Assembly: GCF_014205765.1 (NCBI RefSeq)
Contig: NZ_JACIIZ010000002.1
Span: forward strand, 186,001-250,000
Direction: 5' to 3'
DNA from: Nitrospirillum iridis
GTDB lineage: Bacteria; Pseudomonadota; Alphaproteobacteria; Azospirillales; Azospirillaceae
DNA: 64,000 bases
Shown here: in pieces, positions 35,979-44,870 of the stretch
Layout: every line of letters starts with the position of its first letter
Numbering within the stretch: the stretch's first letter is position 1
Notes under the pieces: model-generated
Seen by the model: the letters and a program-made list of their open reading frames with translations, nothing else
The model's database searches: none
Told to the model about the DNA's origin: nothing
Program-made: the position numbers and the translations under genes

Positions 35979-36023
35979 AAAGCAATCAGCCCCGCCGGGT
36001 CACCCGGCGGGGCTGATTGCTTT
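35979..36023 (+). terminator. Strong terminator after tRNA-Pro
   Basis: A perfect 21-bp stem (35979-35999 and 36003-36023) with a 3-nt loop, followed by T bases, ends the tRNA transcript. Because the convergent gene stops at 36047, it can also serve the leftward transcript. Confidence 0.9.
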
Positions 36024-36046
36024 TGGGCCACGCCAGCATGGGGCGC

Positions 36047-37279
36047 TCACTCCACCTCCATCGCGGTATCTTCCTCGCCGTTCCGGGTTCGCATGAACAG
36101 GTCCAGCGCGGCGTCGGGCTGAAATATATCCTCACCGGTCTGTACCGCCCCCAGGATCATCGAATAGAGTCCGGTCACCGTCGAATGGTACCCGGGGTTT
36201 TGCTTCTCCTGCGGCATGTCCAAATCGGCGTTGCGCGCGAAATCCAGTATCAGGTCGATGGCCTCTTCCGGACTTTCAATCTTGCCATCCGAATCCGCCA
36301 GTCCCTCAAGGGCGGGGGTGAGGATTTCGGCAAGGTCCTGCCATTCCTTCTGGGCGGCCTTGTTCATCGGACCCTGCGGTTGGGCATAGTAGTCGACCAA
36401 CTCCTGCACGGGGAACGGCCCCTCCTGGTGCTGAAGAATTTTAACGGCGGCCAGGAATGGGCCGCGGATGAAGCCAATCGCGGTGTTGATCGGCGAGGGG
36501 CCGACCCACAGGTTTCCGACGTGATTGTGCGCGATGGTCCAGGCCTGACGCTTGGCGACATGGAGGGCGGCCGGTGTCTGCTCCTGAACGGCTTGTCCTC
36601 CCCATCGCTCAAGGAAGCCGTTCACCACTTGCAGGTTGGCCTGCGATTTCTCGATCGCCAATCCAAGCGTGCTGGATGAGATCACATGGCGCCGGGCGGT
36701 GTCGCCATGGTCTTTGCCGTACGCCATCGCGTTGGCGCCCCCTTGAAAGGTGGGGCGGGGGCCTAAAGTCTTTGGCCCCGACGACGCGTGCTTTTGTGGA
36801 CGGAAGCAGAAATCCAGCTCGAACAGCTTCTGGATCAGGGCCGCCTTGTCGGCGAACTTGATGGGCTGGTCGCCCGTCAGCCATTCATGGACCCGCGCGA
36901 TCCCCCCATTCTGGAGTTTGAAGCCAAGGGAATGTATGTCCCCTTGGACCTCCGTCAGGAAATGGCGAACATCGCTCATGCTTTCAATGTTCAGGGGGCG
37001 CCAGGTGCTCTCGTCCGGGCTGCCGCCGGTGAAGATCACTTGGCGCTGGACCACGTCCTGACCGGGCGTTGGCGCGCGGCCGGCGAGGGTGGCGGTGAGT
37101 TGACGTAGGGCGGTGACGGACGGCCCTCGGTTCAGATCGGCGCCCATCGCCGCCAGACCGCCGCCGATCCGGGAAGGCGGTGCCATGCCGGTGGTGGCGT
37201 CAGGGGCGCCGGCCGGCTGACTGGCGCGACCGGGCTGGCGCGTGCTTGAAGGCTTGTTCTTGCTTGAGTGTCGGAACAT
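36047..37279 (-). CDS. 410-residue protein with toxin/effector-like motifs, function unknown
   Basis: The first 75 residues are low-complexity and Pro/Gln/Ser-rich and end in QDVVQRQVIFTGG, a VQR-type stretch often seen in the leaders of DUF4157-like, extracellular-contractile-system-linked proteins. Residues about 95-160 look helical. Then YGKDHGDTARRHVISSSTLG (187-206) and AHNHVGNLWVGPSPINTAIG (250-269) pair an RRHxI motif with an NHxxNLWxGxxxxN motif, a spacing that recalls His-Asn nuclease or polymorphic-toxin domains. The last 140 residues are mixed helix. No signal peptide is seen. It lies alone after tRNA-Pro. No immunity gene is recognisable beside it. I do not know the family; the toxin reading is inference. 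Confidence 0.6.
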   Translation of the reverse strand: MFRHSSKNKPSSTRQPGRASQPAGAPDATTGMAPPSRIGGGLAAMGADLNRGPSVTALRQLTATLAGRAPTPGQDVVQRQVIFTGGSPDESTWRPLNIESMSDVRHFLTEVQGDIHSLGFKLQNGGIARVHEWLTGDQPIKFADKAALIQKLFELDFCFRPQKHASSGPKTLGPRPTFQGGANAMAYGKDHGDTARRHVISSSTLGLAIEKSQANLQVVNGFLERWGGQAVQEQTPAALHVAKRQAWTIAHNHVGNLWVGPSPINTAIGFIRGPFLAAVKILQHQEGPFPVQELVDYYAQPQGPMNKAAQKEWQDLAEILTPALEGLADSDGKIESPEEAIDLILDFARNADLDMPQEKQNPGYHSTVTGLYSMILGAVQTGEDIFQPDAALDLFMRTRNGEEDTAMEVE

Positions 37280-37351
37280 TGGGCGTCCTCAAAAACCTGA
37301 TTTCAAGGACGGCCATGCCCGCCTTGAATGAAGGTATCTCCGGTATGAATA

Positions 37352-37675
37352 TCACTTTTTAAGTGTATGGGCGCCGACGCAGACGGCCCGACCCGCGTCG
37401 GTCAGGCGGCAGACCAGCCAATCCGGTTTCAAGGGGTTGCTGAACCAGGGGGCGGCCCAACCGGCCGCCAGGCAGGCCTTGACCGTGGCGGCGCTGACCT
37501 TGCTGCCGTCCGCCCAGAACAGGGGCAGCTTGCCTCCGGCTTGCGCCAGGCCTCGGCATAGCCAGCGCTTTTGCACCGCCGTGGGCATGAGCGGGGGGGC
37601 GGCGGTTGGCGCCGTCTCCTGGGTGGGTGTTTCCGGCCCCGCCGCCTTGCCGCGCGCCATGCCTTCCCCCGTCAT
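37352..37675 (-). CDS. Hypothetical protein, about 107 residues
   Basis: The product has a short low-complexity start (MTGEGMARGKAAGPETPTQ) and then a compact domain: TAVQKRWLCRGLAQAGGKLPLFW, VSAATVKACLAAGWAAPW, DWLVCRLTDAGRAVC. The pattern (helix-turn-helix-like, ending LTDAGR) resembles small winged-helix or regulatory proteins seen in Azospirillum relatives. Starts at 37660, 37675 and further upstream are possible, and none has a convincing ribosome site. It is transcribed toward the 410-residue protein. No function is assigned. Confidence 0.5.
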   Translation of the reverse strand: MTGEGMARGKAAGPETPTQETAPTAAPPLMPTAVQKRWLCRGLAQAGGKLPLFWADGSKVSAATVKACLAAGWAAPWFSNPLKPDWLVCRLTDAGRAVCVGAHTLKK

Positions 37676-37822
37676 CAATCGGGCCGCGCGCCTTTTTAGG
37701 CGATGGCGCCGGGCCTGCCGGTATCTTACCCTGACGACACCGGGCGTCAAACGGCCGGCGTGTCAGGCGCCGCGGCGCCGGCGGGCTCAAGCCCGCGGTC
37801 CTTACAAGGCAAGAGGTGGGTG

Positions 37823-38158
37823 ATGGCGGCGTTCCTGGTCTATATGACGGCGGCCTCGGTGGCGGAGGCGGAGACCATAGGACGGACGTTGGTGGAGGAG
37901 CGGCTGGCCGCCTGCGTCAATATCCTGGGCGGCATCCAATCCATCTATCGCTGGAAGGACGGGGTGGAGAACGCGGCGGAGGTGGCCTTCATCGCCAAGA
38001 CCCGCGCTGACCGGTTCGAGGCCCTGACCCGACGGGTCAAGGAACTGCACAGCTACGACACGCCCTGCGTCATCGCTCTGCCGGTGGTGTCGGGCAATCC
38101 GGGCTTCCTGGAGTGGATCGCCGCGTCTGCGGCCCCCGACGCCACCGATCAAGCGTGA
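37823..38158 (+). CDS. cutA: CutA-type divalent cation tolerance protein
   Basis: A 111-residue CutA1 protein, a small trimeric ferredoxin-like protein associated with copper tolerance. It has LVYMTAASVAEAETIGRTLVEERLAACVN, the conserved core IQSIYRWKDGVENAAEVAFIAKT and LHSYDTPCVIALPV. The ATG is preceded by AGAGGTGGG. It converges with the CoA-binding gene 4 bases beyond its stop. Confidence 0.93.
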   Translation: MAAFLVYMTAASVAEAETIGRTLVEERLAACVNILGGIQSIYRWKDGVENAAEVAFIAKTRADRFEALTRRVKELHSYDTPCVIALPVVSGNPGFLEWIAASAAPDATDQA

Positions 38159-38162
38159 ACTG

Positions 38163-38606
38163 TCAACCCCGATCCGGCAGCCCGTGAGGGAACAGGCGGG
38201 GTAGGTCGATCTTGGGGCAGCGGTCCATGATGACGGTGGCGCCCAGCGCCCGTGCCTGGGCCGCCGACTCCGCGTGGCTGACGCCCAGCGGCATCCAAAT
38301 GTAGGGGATGCCGCGTTCAGCCGCCTCCACCACGAAGGTGCCGATGGCCGGGGCCGCGCGGAAGATTTCCACGAAGTCCACGCCATCCGGGAGGTCGGCG
38401 AGGGTGGCCACCACCGGCTCTCCCAGGATGGTGGTTCCGGCGTGGGCCGGGTGCACAGGGATGATCTTGTACCCGTATTCCCGCTGCATGAACGCTGGCA
38501 CATAGTGCGACGGCTTGGCCGGGTCGGGCGATATGCCGACGATGGCCACTGTCTTCGTCTTCATGAAGATGTCACGCAGGACGTCGTCGGTGATCGTGTC
38601 GCTCAT
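38163..38606 (-). CDS. CoA-binding domain protein (YccU-like)
   Basis: A 147-residue single Rossmann-fold CoA-binding domain: VAIVGISPDPAKPSHYVPAFMQREYGYKIIPVHP, the core of the CoA_binding_2 family, then LADLPDGVDFVEIFRAA and IPYIWMPLGVSHAESA. YccU-type proteins have no settled function. The ATG at 38606 has an AAGGA site at suitable spacing; a TTG further upstream is in frame. It converges with cutA. Confidence 0.87.
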   Translation of the reverse strand: MSDTITDDVLRDIFMKTKTVAIVGISPDPAKPSHYVPAFMQREYGYKIIPVHPAHAGTTILGEPVVATLADLPDGVDFVEIFRAAPAIGTFVVEAAERGIPYIWMPLGVSHAESAAQARALGATVIMDRCPKIDLPRLFPHGLPDRG

Positions 38607-38705
38607 CAGGGGCGGATCCTTCGGCAAATGGGGATGTCCAACGGGGTGGGAGGGGCGCCCGGGGACGGGTATACCGGAACATCATAAATGGGATTGGGGA
38701 GGGAT

Positions 38706-39191
38706 ATGGGAATGACGGCCGATGAGGACACCGCGCAGGGCACGATGGACGACAAGCTGGCGGCCATGGGCAAGGCGCCCGTGTTCACGCCGGCGGATTT
38801 CGACCGCCTGCTGGAAAAGGGCCTGCCCCAAGCCCACCGCGCCGGAATTCGCACCCATGAGATGGGGCATGGCACCATCACCCTGACCATGCCGGTGTCC
38901 GATGATCTGCTGCGCCCGGGCGGTACCGTTTCCGGCCCCACGATGTTCGCGCTGGCCGACGTGGCGCTCTACGGCGCCGTGCTCAGCATGGCGGGACACA
39001 TTGTGCTGGCGGTCACCAGCAACATGAACATCACCTTCCTGCGCCGGCCGTCGCCCAAGCCCCTGGTCGCCCACGCCCGCATCGTGCGCATGGGGCGCAG
39101 CCTGGCGTACGGCGAAGTCACCCTCCATTCCGAGGGGGAGGACGACCCGGTCGCCCACGCGACAGGCACCTATGCGATTCCACGGGGCTGA
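38706..39191 (+). CDS. PaaI-like hotdog-fold thioesterase
   Basis: A 161-residue hotdog protein. The central helix region GGTVSGPTMFALADVALYGAVLSMAG and NMNITFLRRP are the PaaI/YdiI-type thioesterase signature; the active-site aspartate would be in ADVALY. It hydrolyses an acyl-CoA thioester, of unknown type. The ATG at 38706 has a GGGGAGG site 4 bases before it. Transcribed away from the CoA-binding gene and upstream of rplM. Confidence 0.85.
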   Translation: MGMTADEDTAQGTMDDKLAAMGKAPVFTPADFDRLLEKGLPQAHRAGIRTHEMGHGTITLTMPVSDDLLRPGGTVSGPTMFALADVALYGAVLSMAGHIVLAVTSNMNITFLRRPSPKPLVAHARIVRMGRSLAYGEVTLHSEGEDDPVAHATGTYAIPRG

Positions 39192-39364
39192 CGCCCGGGC
39201 CCTGGGCGCCATCGCGGGCGGGCGTCCAACGCCCTGGTTTCATTGGGAAAATGGGGATGGTCTCGATTTCGTCGTTTGAAAATAGTCAATGGAATCAATG
39301 GTATTCGATCTATGGTATTATGATACCTCAATGGTAAGCGATTGACGGACTGGCGCTTTTTCCC

Positions 39365-39393
39365 GTTGACACCCAGCCCGACCCGACATAAAA
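39365..39393 (+). promoter_or_regulatory. Sigma-70-type promoter of rplM-rpsI
   Basis: TTGACA (39365-39370), 17-base spacer, TAAAAA (39388-39393) as -10. The transcript would have a leader of about 75 bases before rplM containing a small stem (CCCAGG/CCTGGG), which could be an autoregulatory site for L13; that role is only a guess. Confidence 0.65.
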
Positions 39394-39474
39394 ACCGCCC
39401 ACTTCGGTGCCGGTCCCAGGAGCGGTGCCCTGGGGCCTCTTTTGGCCCGGACCTCATTTTGAGTGAGTGCGCGG

Positions 39475-39939
39475 ATGAAAACCTTGTCTCTCAAGCCGTC
39501 TGAGATCGAGAAGAAGTGGCTTCTCATCGATGCCGACGGCCTCGTGCTGGGCCGCCTGGCCAGCATCATTTCCATGCGCCTGCGCGGCAAGCACAAGCCG
39601 ACCTACACCCCCCACATGGATTGCGGTGACAACATCATCGTCATCAATGCGGAGAAGGTGAAGCTGACCGGCAACAAGCGCAGCGACGAAATCTTCTACT
39701 GGCACACCGGGTATGCTGGCGGCATCAAGCAGCGCACCCTGGGCCAGATCCTGGACGGCAAGTACCCGGAGCGGGTCATCGAGAAGGCCGTTGAGCGCAT
39801 GATCACCCGTGGCCCGCTGGGCCGCCGGCAGATGAGCAACCTGCGCGTCTACAAGGGCTCGACCCATCCCCACGAGGCTCAGAACCCCGAGGTGCTGGAC
39901 GTCGCCGCCCTGAATCCGAAGAATAAGAGGAGTGCCTAA
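39475..39939 (+). CDS. rplM: 50S ribosomal protein L13
   Basis: A 154-residue L13: [60 protein letters not shown], and [30 protein letters not shown] at the end. The ATG after GCGG was chosen; an upstream GTG four codons earlier is less likely. It is paired with rpsI 3 bases after its stop, the universal bacterial order. Confidence 0.97.
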   Translation: MKTLSLKPSEIEKKWLLIDADGLVLGRLASIISMRLRGKHKPTYTPHMDCGDNIIVINAEKVKLTGNKRSDEIFYWHTGYAGGIKQRTLGQILDGKYPERVIEKAVERMITRGPLGRRQMSNLRVYKGSTHPHEAQNPEVLDVAALNPKNKRSA

Positions 39940-39942
39940 TCC

Positions 39943-40428
39943 ATGGCACAGACCATCAACAGCCTGGCCGACCTGAAGCAGGGCGCCGCCGTTGTGACGA
40001 CTGAGGCGGTGGCCGAGCCGGCCCAGCCGAAGATCGACGCGCAGGGCCGCTCCTACGCCACCGGCAAGCGCAAGGACGCGGTCGCCCGCGTCTGGATTAA
40101 GCCGGGCAAGGGCCAGGTCACAGTCAACGGCCGTGACATCACCGTCTACTTCGCCCGTCCCGTGCTGCGCATGATGATCAACCAGCCCTTCCAGATCGTG
40201 GGCCGGGTTGAGCAGTACGACGTCGTCTGCACCGTGTCCGGTGGTGGCCTGTCCGGCCAGGCCGGCGCGCTGCGCCACGGCATCTCCAAGGCCCTGACCT
40301 ACTTCGAGCCGGCCCTGCGCCCGTCGCTGAAGGTCGCCGGCCTGCTGACCCGTGATCCGCGCGTCGTCGAGCGTAAGAAGTACGGCAAGGCCAAGGCCCG
40401 TCGTAGCTTCCAGTTCTCCAAGCGCTGA
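39943..40428 (+). CDS. rpsI: 30S ribosomal protein S9
   Basis: A 161-residue S9 with the family end [10 protein letters not shown] reaching the decoding site. The core has [48 protein letters not shown] and [20 protein letters not shown]. The first 35 residues are an acidic extension not found in E. coli S9 but usual in alphaproteobacteria. It ends the rplM-rpsI transcript at a terminator 44 bases on. Confidence 0.97.
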   Translation: MAQTINSLADLKQGAAVVTTEAVAEPAQPKIDAQGRSYATGKRKDAVARVWIKPGKGQVTVNGRDITVYFARPVLRMMINQPFQIVGRVEQYDVVCTVSGGGLSGQAGALRHGISKALTYFEPALRPSLKVAGLLTRDPRVVERKKYGKAKARRSFQFSKR

Positions 40429-40471
40429 TCACTGGCCACCTGGCCCCGGCGTTTTTGGATTGCTGTTTGGA

Positions 40472-40502
40472 AAGGCGTCTTCCCCACCGGGGAAGGCGCC
40501 TT
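40472..40502 (+). terminator. Intrinsic terminator of rplM-rpsI
   Basis: A 14-bp stem with one G-T pair (40472-40485, 40489-40502) and 3-base loop, followed by TTTTCCTTTT. Confidence 0.88.
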
Positions 40503-40642
40503 TTCCTTTTGGGCGCACGCGATTTGTGCGAGAAGGCTCCACAATAATGCCACCAAGTGGACCTTGCGCGCGGACCGGCGTTCAGCCCACCGTCAGCCTG
40601 AGGTCAAGGGTTCGTCCCTGAACCCAAGGAAGGACGGAACGG

Positions 40643-41272
40643 ATGCCTGATCGCGAACCGGCGGGTCGTAAGCCGGGCGGCATACGCCGCGCGCTCGGCT
40701 GGCGCCCCAGCCCGCGGGCGCGCCTGTGGATACGGCGCCTGCTGACCCCATTGGCGGTGGTCGCGGCCCTGCTCTATGTCCTGGTCGATGTCTGTTTCCT
40801 GCCCCTGGTGCGGCCGTTCGCCGCATGGATGGGGCGGTGGTCGCCTTTCCAGGCGCTGGGCCGTCTGATAGACCGGCTGGGGCCCCGTGCGACCCTGGTG
40901 TTGTTCCTGGTGCCCCTGATCGTGTTGGAGCCGGTGAAGCCGCTGGGCGCCTTCCTGATCGCCCAGGGCAAGACCCGCACGGGCCTTCTGCTCATCATCG
41001 GGGCGGAGGTGTTGAAGCTGTTGACGGTGGAACGGCTGTTCCAGCGCAGCCGGCACAAGCTGCTGACCATTCGATGGTTCGCCCGGGTTCACGGCTGGAT
41101 CGTGGGATGGATCGACCGTCTGAAGGCGCTGCCTGCCTGGCGGGTTGTCGTCGGCATCGGCCACGGGGTGCGGGCTGTCGCGGCTCCCGTGCTGCTCATG
41201 GTCTGGCGCCAGGTGTTGCGCAGCGTGGCCATGGCCCGCGAGCGGAGGCGCTATCGCCGCCGCGACGGCTGA
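40643..41272 (+). CDS. Conserved hypothetical membrane protein
   Basis: A 209-residue basic membrane protein. Two hydrophobic helices lie at about 35-58 and 85-101, with amphipathic helices following and a very basic end (MARERRRYRRRDG). The stretch VLEPVKPLGAFLIAQGKTRTGLLLIIGAEVLKLLTVERLF is the most conserved-looking part. This type recurs in alphaproteobacteria, but I do not know its function. An AAGGAAGG site stands before the ATG. It stands alone after rpsI. Confidence 0.7.
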   Translation: MPDREPAGRKPGGIRRALGWRPSPRARLWIRRLLTPLAVVAALLYVLVDVCFLPLVRPFAAWMGRWSPFQALGRLIDRLGPRATLVLFLVPLIVLEPVKPLGAFLIAQGKTRTGLLLIIGAEVLKLLTVERLFQRSRHKLLTIRWFARVHGWIVGWIDRLKALPAWRVVVGIGHGVRAVAAPVLLMVWRQVLRSVAMARERRRYRRRDG

Positions 41273-41410
41273 CTGGAAGCTGGAACGTTTCCAGACGGCG
41301 CGTATCCAAAAGGCCTACGGCAAAGGCTCGACTACAGGGATTTTGGCCGAAGGCATAAGGTGGCCGCCGCCTGCGGGGACACCCGGTGGGGCAAGATGGG
41401 GTTGGGTCGG

Positions 41411-42151
41411 ATGACGGTGGATGTGACGAGGGGCGGGGTGACCGCAAGCCTGGCGGGACTGCCCGCGTTCGCCCGGTTGACGCCGGATGTGCTGTCCGCC
41501 CTGGCGGCCGCCTGTCGGGTTCAGGATTTCGCGCCGGGGGATCTGCTGGCGCGCCAGGGCACGGCACTGGCTGACATCCATGTCCTGCTGTCCGGCACGG
41601 TGGCGCTGGTCGCCGGCAATACCGAAGTGGGACAGCGGCGGGGGCCGGAGTCCACCTTCCTGCTGGCCGAGGCCCTGACCGGTGCGGCGGCGTCCCTCAC
41701 TGTGCGCGCGGTTGGCGATGTCCGTCTGCTGGTGCTGCCATCGTCGGCGTTGCGCGCCCGCCTGGGTAGCGGTGCTGATCTGGCCCTGTCGCTGATGGCG
41801 GGGCAGGCCGCCCGCGAACGTGCGCTGGTGGAGGCCGTGGCCGCCCTACGCGATCTGTCCCTGCCGCAGCGCCTGGCGGCCCATCTGCTGAAGGAACATG
41901 CCGCCCGCCGTGCCGGGGGGCGCCTGAACCTCGACATGGCCGCCGTGGCCACCGTCCTGCAGACGACACCGGAAGATGTCGCCTGGACTTTCGCCGACCT
42001 GCGCCGCCATGGCGTGGCGCTGGAGGGGGCGGTGGTTGTGGTGAAGGATTTCGACGCCCTGCGCGACCTCGCGACGCCGGGGCCCCTGCGCCGCCGCCAG
42101 GCGGAGGAGTGGCCGGTGTTCATGTGGGATGTGGACGCGCCCGCCCCCTGA
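41411..42151 (+). CDS. Crp/Fnr-family cyclic-nucleotide-binding regulator
   Basis: A 246-residue protein with an N-terminal cNMP-binding beta-roll (about 10-115: FARLTPDVLSALAAACRVQDFAPGDLLARQGT, GTVALVAGN, LTVRAVGDVRLLVLPSSALRARL), a dimerisation helix and a C-terminal Crp-type winged helix (LPQRLAAHLLKEHAA to LDMAAVATVLQTTPEDVAWTFADLRRHGV). The phosphate-binding cassette is not well conserved and no cysteine cluster is seen, so neither cAMP nor an iron-sulfur sensor role is supported. The ATG at 41411 is chosen over in-frame ATG 41396 and GTG 41360. Confidence 0.78.
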   Translation: MTVDVTRGGVTASLAGLPAFARLTPDVLSALAAACRVQDFAPGDLLARQGTALADIHVLLSGTVALVAGNTEVGQRRGPESTFLLAEALTGAAASLTVRAVGDVRLLVLPSSALRARLGSGADLALSLMAGQAARERALVEAVAALRDLSLPQRLAAHLLKEHAARRAGGRLNLDMAAVATVLQTTPEDVAWTFADLRRHGVALEGAVVVVKDFDALRDLATPGPLRRRQAEEWPVFMWDVDAPAP

Positions 42152-42239
42152 CGGCGCTGCAGCCATTCAGGGCCGCCGTTCGACAAGTGCTGCCCACCCG
42201 TCTAGAATCACCGGCCTTGTCCCCGCTGGTTCCACTTCC

Positions 42240-42698
42240 ATGATTCCGCCATCCTCCCCGCCCCCGTTTCAAGGGCCGACCGTGCTGGTCGCGCCGGGTA
42301 TCCGGCTGGCCGAGACGGAACTGCAGGAGAGCTTTCTGCGGGCCGGTGGCCCCGGCGGGCAGAACGTGAACAAGGTGGAAACGGCGGTGCAGCTGCGTTT
42401 CGACGCGGCGGCCTCGCCCAACCTGCCACAGTGGGTGAAGGACAAGCTGAAAACCCTGGCCGGCCGCCGCTGGACCGGCGACGGCGTCATCGTCATCACC
42501 GCGCAACGCCACCGCACGCAGGAACGCAACCGCGAGGATGCGCGCGAGCGCCTGTTCGAGTTGATTCGGGAGGCCACGGTGCGTCAGGCCGCGCGCCGGC
42601 CCACCCGGCCGACGCTGGGATCCCAGAAGCGGCGGCTGGAGGCCAAGGCCACCCGCAGCGGTGTGAAGCGGCTGCGCGGTTCCGTGGACATGGACTGA
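42240..42698 (+). CDS. arfB: Alternative ribosome-rescue factor ArfB (YaeJ)
   Basis: ArfB is a release-factor-like peptidyl-tRNA hydrolase that frees stalled ribosomes. The 152-residue protein has the catalytic GGQ in RAGGPGGQNVNKVETAVQLRF and the basic C-terminal tail KRRLEAKATRSGVKRLRG, which enters the empty mRNA channel. It lacks the codon-reading domain of RF1 and RF2. The ATG at 42240 gives the family length. Starts 12 bases before the next gene. Confidence 0.94.
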   Translation: MIPPSSPPPFQGPTVLVAPGIRLAETELQESFLRAGGPGGQNVNKVETAVQLRFDAAASPNLPQWVKDKLKTLAGRRWTGDGVIVITAQRHRTQERNREDARERLFELIREATVRQAARRPTRPTLGSQKRRLEAKATRSGVKRLRGSVDMD

Positions 42699-42709
42699 TA
42701 AACCTTCAG

Positions 42710-43924
42710 ATGAGCGACTCTTCCTCTCCCGACGTCATCGTCATCGGCGCCGGTGCCGCTGGCCTGTTCACCGCCATTGCCGCCGGCAAGCGCGGCCGGC
42801 GGGTGACCGTGGTCGATCACGCGCCCCAGGCCGGCGCCAAGATCCTGATCTCCGGCGGCGGGCGCTGCAACTTCACCAACCTGGATGCCCAGCCGGCACG
42901 CTATCTGTCGGCCAACCCGCACTTCTGCATCTCGGCGCTGCGGCGCTACACCCCCCGCGATTTCATCGCCCTGGTGGAGCGGCACGGCATCGCTTGGCAT
43001 GAGAAGAAGCTGGGCCAGCTGTTCTGCGACAACTCCGCCCGCGATATCCTGGCCATGCTGCTGAACGAGGCGGCCGATGCCGGGGTGGACCTGCGCCTGG
43101 ATTGCGCCATCGGCGGCGTGCGGGCGGGAGACGAGGGCGTGGCGGGCGGCGGCTTTGTGGTCGACACCGCGCGGGGGCAGATGACGGCGCCCAAGCTGGT
43201 GGTGGCCACCGGCGGCCTGTCCATCCCCAAAATGGGCGCCACCGATTTCGCCTACCGCTTGGCCCGCCAGTTCGGGCTGGCGGTGGTGGCCCCCCGGCCG
43301 GGCCTGGTGCCCTTCACCTTCACGCCCCAGGACCTGGCCCGCACCCAGGGACTGTCCGGCGTGGCGTTGGACGCGGTGGTGAAGGCCCACAAGGCGGCGT
43401 TCCGCGAGGCCTTGCTGATCACCCATCGTGGCCTGTCCGGCCCGTCGATCCTCCAGGCATCCAGCTATTGGCGGGCGGGGGAGGCCATCACCGTGGACCT
43501 GACGCCCGACCTGGACCTGGCGGAGCATCTGAAGGCCGCCAAGCGCGCCCGCCCCAATGCGGAGTTGAAGACCATCCTGGGCGACGTGCTGCCCCGCCGC
43601 TTCGCTGACCGCTTGTGCGGGGAAGGCGGGGCCGGCGAAATCGAGAGCCGCCCCTTGCGCGACCTGTCGGACAAGGCGTTGGCGGCGGTGGGGGAGCAGT
43701 TGCGGCGCTGGACGGTGGTGCCGGCGGGCACCGAAGGCTACCGCACCGCGGAGGTGACGGTGGGCGGCATCGATACCAATGAGCTGTCGTCCAAGACCCT
43801 GGAGGCCAAGAAGGTCCCCGGCCTACATGTCGTGGGCGAGGCGGTGGACGTCACCGGCTGGCTGGGCGGCTATAACTTCCAGTGGGCCTGGTCATCCGGC
43901 TGGGTGGCCGGCCAGGCGCTGTGA
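42710..43924 (+). CDS. HI0933-family flavoprotein (YhiN-like NAD(P)/FAD oxidoreductase)
   Basis: A 404-residue flavoprotein with FAD-binding Rossmann fold at the start (VIVIGAGAAGLFTAIAAGKRGRRVTVVDH), the family motif ILISGGGRCNFTN, and the C-terminal FAD site GLHVVGEAVDVTGWLGGYNFQWAWSSGWVAGQAL. The family (HI0933/YhiN) includes BaiN-like reductases, and the reaction is not settled. The ATG 11 bases after the arfB stop suggests co-transcription with arfB. Confidence 0.9.
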   Translation: MSDSSSPDVIVIGAGAAGLFTAIAAGKRGRRVTVVDHAPQAGAKILISGGGRCNFTNLDAQPARYLSANPHFCISALRRYTPRDFIALVERHGIAWHEKKLGQLFCDNSARDILAMLLNEAADAGVDLRLDCAIGGVRAGDEGVAGGGFVVDTARGQMTAPKLVVATGGLSIPKMGATDFAYRLARQFGLAVVAPRPGLVPFTFTPQDLARTQGLSGVALDAVVKAHKAAFREALLITHRGLSGPSILQASSYWRAGEAITVDLTPDLDLAEHLKAAKRARPNAELKTILGDVLPRRFADRLCGEGGAGEIESRPLRDLSDKALAAVGEQLRRWTVVPAGTEGYRTAEVTVGGIDTNELSSKTLEAKKVPGLHVVGEAVDVTGWLGGYNFQWAWSSGWVAGQAL

Positions 43925-43958
43925 CCGGCGCGCGGCCAAGTTAAACCCCGACTAAAAC

Positions 43959-44870
43959 TTAATCGCCACCCGCCGCTTCAGCCCTGGTTTCCAGCGCGGG
44001 AGTGTCCAGCACGGGGGCCGTGGCTCCATGGCGGCGGAACGGGTAGGCCAGCTGGCCCAGGAAGGTCAGGGGCACCGGATCGGCCGTGCCGATGTCCACC
44101 GGCGGACGGCGGTCCAGCGGCAGATAGCGGGTGCGGAAGATGATGTCCCACAGCAGCAGGTTTTCGCCGTAGTTGGTATTGCCCTCGGACGGAAGCCGGC
44201 TGTGGTGCCAGCGGTGCAGATCCGGCGTGTTGAACAGCCAGTTCAGCCCCCGGCAATCCATGTCCACGTTGCAGTGGGTCAGGAAGCCGATGTAGGTGGT
44301 GATGGCCAACACCCAGACCACCACCTCCTTCGGGGCGCCCACCAGGATGCCCAGCACCAGGGCGAACAGCGTGGCGATCAGGCTGTCGACGAAGTGGAAG
44401 CGGCCGGTGTTCACCACCCACAGGCGGGTGACGCTGTGGTGCACGGCGTGATACCGCCACAGCCAGGGAATCTCATGCCCCAGGCGGTGCGCCCAATACA
44501 GGCCGAACTCCGCCACCGCCAAGCCCAGCACCACCTGCGCCGCCATGGGCCAGTGGGCGGGCCAGAAACCGCTGGCCGTGGCCGGCGCCACCTGGCTGGC
44601 GCCCAACATGGCGGCGGTGCCGGCCAGGAATTGGCCGATGCCCTTGTTCAGGGCCGTGTGGCTGATGTCCTGCCGCGTCTGGCCGTCGCTCTTGGCCCAG
44701 GCCGGCTCATACGGCATCAGGCGTTCCAGCAGCAGCAGGGCGGCCGCCATGCCGAAATAGGTGATGTTGTAGGCCAGGATGGGATGGCCCAGCGCGTTCC
44801 CATAGGCATATCCGGCTATGCACAGGGCCAGCAGCCCCGGCCACGCGATCCAAGAGAACACCCGGCGCAT
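43959..44870 (-). CDS. Sterol desaturase/fatty acid hydroxylase family membrane enzyme
   Basis: A 303-residue membrane protein with the histidine boxes of the di-iron hydroxylase superfamily: HRLGH, HAVHHS and HRWHHS, plus a further histidine in THCNVD. Four to five hydrophobic helices flank them. Such enzymes hydroxylate or desaturate lipids; the bacterial group includes hopanoid, carotenoid and ornithine-lipid modifying enzymes, and the substrate here is unknown. The C-terminal tail after FRRHG is low in complexity. It has no adjacent lipid gene. Confidence 0.85.
   Translation of the reverse strand: MRRVFSWIAWPGLLALCIAGYAYGNALGHPILAYNITYFGMAAALLLLERLMPYEPAWAKSDGQTRQDISHTALNKGIGQFLAGTAAMLGASQVAPATASGFWPAHWPMAAQVVLGLAVAEFGLYWAHRLGHEIPWLWRYHAVHHSVTRLWVVNTGRFHFVDSLIATLFALVLGILVGAPKEVVVWVLAITTYIGFLTHCNVDMDCRGLNWLFNTPDLHRWHHSRLPSEGNTNYGENLLLWDIIFRTRYLPLDRRPPVDIGTADPVPLTFLGQLAYPFRRHGATAPVLDTPALETRAEAAGGD

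Noticed and set aside
35895-36046. tRNA-Pro as the attachment site of an integrative element
   Set aside because: No integrase gene and no repeated copy of the tRNA 3' end were found in the window.
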